Source: DATFVA01 sp963839165 (lineage in GTDB: Bacteria; Bacteroidota; Ignavibacteria; Ignavibacteriales; Ignavibacteriaceae). Taken from it: a stretch of DNA of 64,000 nt. The translations under genes were made by a program, and so were the position numbers. Positions 62,265 through 64,000 of the stretch are shown here, piece by piece. The notes beneath the pieces were generated by a model, which was not told the origin of the DNA, ran no database searches, and saw only the letters and a list, made by a program, of their open reading frames with translations. Every line of letters starts with the position of its first letter. Position 1 is the first letter of the stretch. The stretch spans positions 992,001-1,056,000 of the forward strand of contig CAWIUG010000005.1 of the NCBI GenBank assembly GCA_963839165.1, read 5' to 3'.

Positions 62265-64000
62265 CTACTTCAAAACCTGCATCTTTTTAGCAGACTTATA
62301 TTCTCCTACTGTTAAAGTATAAAAGTATATTCCGCTTGATAATTTGAATGCATTGAAATTAATACTATGCCTTCCTTCACTTAATTTTTCATTCAGTAGT
62401 GTTGTCACTTCTCTACCAAGTATATCATATATTTTTATCAATACTATACCTGGTTTTTCTATTGTAAACGAAATTGTTGTTGCAGGATTAAACGGATTAG
62501 GATAGTTCTGTTCAAGTGAATAAACTAATGCTGAATTCACGTTTGCTTCAATTTCATTGCTGAACTTATAACTACCATTAAAATCAATTTGCTTTAGTCT
62601 GTAATAATATTTACCAGTATTTACATTATTGTCTGTATAGGAATATTGTTGTGGTGAAGTAGTTGTTCCGTTACCTCCTATAAATCCAATCATTTTCCAT
62701 TGATTGTCATTCTGAGCTTTGCGAAGAATCTCAAATCCTTTATTGTTTGTTTCTGTTGATGTTGACCAGGAAAGCATTACTTTATTATTATCTGTTACTG
62801 CTCTAAATCCTGTCAACTGTATAGGCGTTATTCCTCCTTCCCTGTACACGCTCTCATCTGTTGCAAGATATACTTTATCTGAGTCATCAAAGATTATTCT
62901 TTTTATTGACACTAAATTCAGGTTTCCTGTTACATTTCCCCAGGTATCTCCGTCATCTGTAGATCGATACAGCTTGTCTCCTGTGCCTGTTGTATAAATT
63001 TCTCCTTTTCTGTTTACTGACAATGGGTATCTCTGCTGCAGCCCCGGTTCTGGTTTTACCAGTTCCCAGTTTATCCCGTTATTAGTTGAGCGCAGTACTC
63101 CCTCATAAACATTTGTTGCAAATATGCTTCCTTTTGTTGATACTGATATGGCTGCAAGTGTTGAACTTGTGTTACTGCTTTGATAAATATTCTGCCAGCT
63201 TGACCCATCATCTGTTGATTTATATATATACCCGTGCCACGTACCTGCATAAAGCGTTCCCTCGTCATCAATTGCAAATCCGAAGGTATAACCGCTGACA
63301 AAGTTGTTATCAATTCTTGTCCAGCTATTACCAAGGTCTGTTGTCCTGTAAATTCCTGTACCGTAGGTTAAGGCATATACCCTGTTCTGCTTATCCCTAA
63401 AAAGGTGAAAACAGTAGTTATTCCCTGCACTGTTAGTCTCAGTCCAGTTTTCACCCCCATCTATTGAGCGGAATATTCCCTGGTCTGTTCCTGCCATCAG
63501 GTTATCGTTACGGTCTGCTATTATTGAGTACAGATATGAGTTTGTAAGCCCGTTGTTTTTTACCTCCCAGCTATTACCCCTGTCTGTTGATCTCTGTACC
63601 CCGTTACTCCAGTTTGCTGTATACAGGTTTCCCTGTTTATCAAATGTTATATCTTGTGTGGTTGCTGCATAAATACCATTGTTAACAGGAAACCAGCTGT
63701 CTCCAAAATTTGTGCTTTTGAATATTCCTGCTGCATTAGTGCCGGCATAAGTGTTGACTCCGGATTTTGCGAATTTAAAGGTACCAGAAAATTTAGGAGG
63801 TAAACCGACATTTGACCAGTGCCAGGTGTAGCCTCCATCGTCTGACACTCCAATTCCCCAGCCTTGACCAAAAAAACTTGTTTCATCTTCCAAACCTGCA
63901 ATAAGCTTGTTGTTATATATGAAATTGAATACATAATTATTAGTATTTATAAAAAAACCTAAAGTGTCAAGCTTAATCCAGGTTTCTCCTTCATCAGTGC
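62265..64000 (-). CDS. T9SS-secreted Asp-box (BNR/sialidase-like) propeller protein, cut by right edge
   Basis: The frame is open to the right edge, so the N-terminus is missing; a TTG at 63893 inside it is not the start. About ten BNR-type repeats of 'S.DGG.TW/SW' are visible ('SVDDGGYTWHW' type, 'STDRGNSWEV', 'SIDGGENWTET', 'TTDLGNSWTRI', 'STDDGDTWGNV'), which form a beta-propeller. A beta-sandwich ('PIQLTGFRAVTDNNKVMLSW') and the T9SS domain ('NYPNPFNPATTISFTI' to the end 'KSAKKMQVLK') follow. No sialidase catalytic residues can be assigned. Such proteins are surface glycan- or protein-binding modules, or enzymes on fucose/xyloglucan-type sugars. Confidence 0.88.
   Translation of the reverse strand, partial: TDEGETWIKLDTLGFFINTNNYVFNFIYNNKLIAGLEDETSFFGQGWGIGVSDDGGYTWHWSNVGLPPKFSGTFKFAKSGVNTYAGTNAAGIFKSTNFGDSWFPVNNGIYAATTQDITFDKQGNLYTANWSNGVQRSTDRGNSWEVKNNGLTNSYLYSIIADRNDNLMAGTDQGIFRSIDGGENWTETNSAGNNYCFHLFRDKQNRVYALTYGTGIYRTTDLGNSWTRIDNNFVSGYTFGFAIDDEGTLYAGTWHGYIYKSTDDGSSWQNIYQSSNTSSTLAAISVSTKGSIFATNVYEGVLRSTNNGINWELVKPEPGLQQRYPLSVNRKGEIYTTGTGDKLYRSTDDGDTWGNVTGNLNLVSIKRIIFDDSDKVYLATDESVYREGGITPIQLTGFRAVTDNNKVMLSWSTSTETNNKGFEILRKAQNDNQWKMIGFIGGNGTTTSPQQYSYTDNNVNTGKYYYRLKQIDFNGSYKFSNEIEANVNSALVYSLEQNYPNPFNPATTISFTIEKPGIVLIKIYDILGREVTTLLNEKLSEGRHSINFNAFKLSSGIYFYTLTVGEYKSAKKMQVLK

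Noticed and set aside
1..64000. CRISPR arrays, rRNA genes, complete tRNAs, intact transposases
   Set aside because: None seen: no regularly spaced repeats, no rRNA-like stretch, no full cloverleaf and no transposase motif on either strand.

Overview
The window looks like part of the chromosome of an uncultured or little-studied member of the Ignavibacteriota (Bacteroidota/Chlorobi side of the tree). Evidence: at least five secreted proteins end in a C-terminal domain with a 'NYPNPFNP-T-I-F' signature and a closing 'SG(I/V)Y(F/L)Y...KKM.LLK' strand, the type IX secretion (T9SS) sorting domain common in this lineage. A SprA-type T9SS translocon and a PorV-like protein are encoded here too. Many genes have good Shine-Dalgarno sequences, and most genes lie on the minus strand. 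All family assignments come from reading motifs; no database search was run.

Layout. 1-6.9 kb (minus): 5' part of sprA, a secreted peptidylarginine/agmatine deiminase with T9SS tail, a 43-aa membrane peptide, a DUF6064-like membrane protein, a small periplasmic protein and an M48 lipoprotein protease. 7.0-10.4 kb (plus): a signalling operon (histidine kinase, Rcp1-like response regulator, REC-PAS-PAS-HisKA_2 kinase). 10.4-14.7 kb (minus): a seven-gene Mrp/Mbh-type cation/proton antiporter operon. 14.8-48.1 kb (minus): about 33 kb of carbohydrate acquisition genes.

The carbohydrate region holds a LacI regulator with a perfect operator palindrome, a GH94 phosphorylase, a CBM9-like surface protein broken by a frameshift, a TonB-dependent receptor, a large T9SS surface protein, a PorV-like barrel and a parvulin chaperone. 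It continues with two PF10091/GH144-like glucanases, an anaerobic sulfatase maturase, a GH3 beta-glucosidase, a Tat-exported Cys-type sulfatase, a CBM-bearing (alpha/alpha)6 enzyme, an alpha/beta hydrolase, a cytoplasmic GH2 enzyme and an ABC sugar importer without its ATPase. A plausible flow is surface binding and cleavage by T9SS enzymes, TonB uptake, periplasmic trimming and desulfation, ABC import, then GH2 hydrolysis and GH94 phosphorolysis in the cytoplasm. The GH144/GH3/GH94 set would suit a beta-glucan, possibly beta-1,2-linked, but the substrate is not proven.

48-64 kb is mixed: a VCBS/FG-GAP T9SS protein, a plastocyanin-like lipoprotein, a sigma-54 activator divergent from a 1-Cys peroxiredoxin that has a sigma-54-like promoter, small hypothetical genes and a phosphoketolase. 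It ends with a frameshifted lipoprotein gene, a decayed tyrosine recombinase next to a 3' fragment of tRNA-Asp (a likely old integration scar) and a partial Asp-box repeat T9SS protein cut by the right edge.

Most notable non-coding observations: a ~160-bp element present twice (30.9 kb and 48.7 kb) with almost identical spacing; secreted-protein genes that seem to lack a usual start codon; and a repeat-derived insertion in the parvulin gene.
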